Of a stretch of DNA of 7,277 nucleotides, positions 5,764 through 7,277 are shown piece by piece. Numbering within the stretch: position 1 is the first letter of the stretch; every line of letters begins with the position of its first letter. The stretch is from contig JAUWXC010000032.1 of NCBI GenBank assembly GCA_030616565.1, positions 1 through 7,277 on the forward strand. The letters are read 5' to 3'. The notes beneath the pieces are model-generated. The model was not told the DNA's origin. It ran no database searches and saw only the letters and a program-made list of their open reading frames with translations. Both the position numbers and the translations under genes were made by a program. This DNA is from Methanocellales archaeon. GTDB lineage: Archaea; Halobacteriota; UBA148; JAUWXC01.

Positions 5764-6987
5764 AGTTTAACGCCTATTTTACAAAAAGAAGTCGACAAAA
5801 TAAAACCCGTAGACCTCGTTGTTGGCATTTGCGCAAAGGATGTTGAAACAACCATCATTCACACCATGAACGTCGTCGGCATGGGTATTCAACAGTATTT
5901 TTCACAAGTTGATAGTTTGGTGGTCGTCTCCGATGGATTTTCAAAAGACCGGACGAAGGAGATGGCGAAAATGTTTACCCTCCCTCCCACCATTAAAAAA
6001 ATCGTCACAGAGGATATGAATGGAGGAGGGAAGGGGAGCGGCGTCCACACAATACTTGAGATTGCAAGAGCTGCCGACGCCACGTGCGTGACGTTGGTCG
6101 ATGGGGACCTGCTCAGCATTTCGTCAAGATGGGTGGCAAACCTGGCAGAGCCTGTCCTTTTTGGGGCTGATCTCGTTGTCCCGCAATACATCAGGGACAA
6201 ATACGACGGAGTGATAACGAATAACATTGTATATCCACTCATTCGCTCGGTGTTTAAGGCAGATATTCGGCAGCCTATAGGTGGGGAATATGGTATCTCG
6301 CGTAAACTGATGGAGAAATTGCTAGAGGATACGGTAATCCCACCTCATTTCGGGGTGGATGTGGCAATAACGGCCACCGCTGCAACAGAGTCGATGGATA
6401 TCAGGGAGACTCCATTGGGCTTGAAGATTCATTCATCACTCACGAAATACATCGAGCCTTCGGAGCATCTTGCCCCCATGTTTCGGCAAGTGGTTGGCAC
6501 GCTGTTTGATTTGATAGAACGCTACGAAGATCGTTGGAGAAACATAGAACATACAGTGAAAGTTCGAAGAAGAGAGAACGGGCAGTATTACGGGCAGAAG
6601 CCGCTCCCAGTTAAAGTGGATGTGACAAAGCTGATGGGGCACTTCCGGGAGGGGTTTGAAAACCACAAGGATTTGTTAAAGTCAATTTTACCCAAAGACG
6701 TTTTTGATAGAGTGAGTACCATCCGCGCGCAAAAGCGCCAGAAGGCGTCTTTCGACTCGGAGACGTGGGCGAAGGTAACATACCACATGGCTTCTGCACA
6801 CAAGCGGACAAAGGCGGACGGAGAGAGGGGCAAGGTTCTCGATGCTTTCTGTGGTTTATGGATGGGGCGGTTTGGTTCTTTTGTATTAGAGACACAGGAC
6901 ATAGACAACGGGGGGGCTGAAAAGATTATCGTCAACCAAGCAGGAACGTTCGAGGCACTAAGACCATATCTGGAAAAGATATACTAG
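5761..6987 (+). CDS. GT78/GT81-like retaining glycosyltransferase (glycosylglycerate synthase-like)
   Basis: The product (408 residues from ATG 5761) resembles mannosylglycerate synthase (GT78) and glucosyl-3-phosphoglycerate synthase (GT81). Numbering from the upstream ATG, VVVSDGFSKDRT (58-69) is the nucleotide-sugar binding start, GGGKGSG (92-98) matches the GKGDG loop of Mgs, VDGD (117-120) stands in for the DxD metal motif, IRQPIGGEYGISR (173-185) matches the QPLGGE acceptor-site motif, and HFGVD (200-204) matches the late catalytic region. I infer transfer of a hexose from a nucleotide sugar to D-glycerate or 3-phosphoglycerate, making a compatible solute or polysaccharide primer. The tail of about 150 residues after the core is longer than in Mgs and has no obvious match. 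It is cytosolic, with no membrane segment. A glycerate kinase starts 5 nt after its stop. Donor and acceptor remain unproven; a role in glycan assembly is also possible. Confidence 0.75.
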   Translation: MSLTPILQKEVDKIKPVDLVVGICAKDVETTIIHTMNVVGMGIQQYFSQVDSLVVVSDGFSKDRTKEMAKMFTLPPTIKKIVTEDMNGGGKGSGVHTILEIARAADATCVTLVDGDLLSISSRWVANLAEPVLFGADLVVPQYIRDKYDGVITNNIVYPLIRSVFKADIRQPIGGEYGISRKLMEKLLEDTVIPPHFGVDVAITATAATESMDIRETPLGLKIHSSLTKYIEPSEHLAPMFRQVVGTLFDLIERYEDRWRNIEHTVKVRRRENGQYYGQKPLPVKVDVTKLMGHFREGFENHKDLLKSILPKDVFDRVSTIRAQKRQKASFDSETWAKVTYHMASAHKRTKADGERGKVLDAFCGLWMGRFGSFVLETQDIDNGGAEKIIVNQAGTFEALRPYLEKIY

Positions 6988-6992
6988 GCACG

Positions 6993-7277
6993 ATGATTCA
7001 GAATAAAGAGGAACTCATCTCGAACTCAAGTGGAGATTTCAGAGATGCACGAGCTGATATTCTCGAGATTTTAGAGTATGCCTTGGAGAAAGTGCAACCA
7101 AAGTTCGCCATTCAACGTGCCGTTAGAATCGATGGTGATGCCCTACGCCTCGATGAATTGTCCATCAATCTAGGTGAAGTAAAGCGGGTTTTTGTCATTG
7201 GTTTTGGAAAAGCATCAGGGCAAATGGCCATTGAGCTCGAGAAAGTGCTGAAGGACCGAATATCTGATGGGGTCGTC
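6993..7277 (+). CDS. Glycerate 2-kinase (MOFRL family), N-terminal part
   Basis: The first 95 codons are present and the frame stays open to the window edge. The pattern of an N-terminal helix (RADILEILEYALEKVQPKFA), a short Val-Arg-Ile-Asp-Gly strand, and then KRVFVIGFGKASGQMAIELE is characteristic of DUF4147/MOFRL glycerate kinases, which phosphorylate D-glycerate at the 2-position using ATP. VIGFGKAS is the conserved glycine-lysine motif; the rest of the usual protein of about 440 residues lies outside. ATG 6993 follows the glycosyltransferase stop by 5 nt without a clear Shine-Dalgarno, so it is probably translated from the same mRNA. Beside a glycosylglycerate synthase-like enzyme, it could supply or remove the glycerate backbone. 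Confidence 0.85.
   Translation, partial: MIQNKEELISNSSGDFRDARADILEILEYALEKVQPKFAIQRAVRIDGDALRLDELSINLGEVKRVFVIGFGKASGQMAIELEKVLKDRISDGVV

Overview
The window looks archaeal, most likely from a methanogen or methanotrophic (ANME-like) euryarchaeon. It carries coenzyme F420 biosynthesis genes (cofH, cofG, cofC), with FO synthase as two separate polypeptides. It also has TATA-like boxes about 25-30 nt upstream of likely transcription starts, a degenerate archaeal histone-fold relic, a secreted protein with a beta-sandwich type tail, and frequent TTG/GTG start options. The lineage is inferred from gene content and was not tested by a search.

Layout. Positions 1-242 (+) hold a broken histone-like gene that has a good ribosome binding site but a frameshift, an in-frame TGA and a missing first helix. 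Positions 226-1371 (-) encode a GT-A fold glycosyltransferase. Its start overlaps the end of a decayed GT4-type glycosyltransferase (1353-1613, -). Positions 1614-1946 are mostly non-coding and contain a 33-codon ORF with a strong Shine-Dalgarno (1767-1868, -). Positions 1947-2915 (-) encode an exported two-domain surface protein with its own promoter. A pair of mutually exclusive hairpins (3010-3056) separates it from the cofG-cofH operon (5049 to 3042, -). A 43-bp divergent promoter region separates cofG from cofC (5093-5671, +). A TATA box at 5715-5725 then starts a second plus-strand unit: a GT78/GT81-like glycosyltransferase (5761-6987) and, 5 nt later, the start of a glycerate 2-kinase (MOFRL family) that runs off the right edge.

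How the genes work together. CofG and CofH make FO from 5-amino-6-ribitylamino-uracil and tyrosine. CofC activates the phospholactate side chain that is later joined to FO, so the divergent cofGH/cofC arrangement could coordinate both branches of F420 synthesis. The GT78/81-like enzyme next to a glycerate kinase suggests a small gene set for a glycosylglycerate-type compatible solute or for glycerate recycling. The left third (1-1950) is a decaying glycosylation/surface region with at least two pseudogenes. I see no CRISPR array, tRNA, rRNA or insertion sequence.
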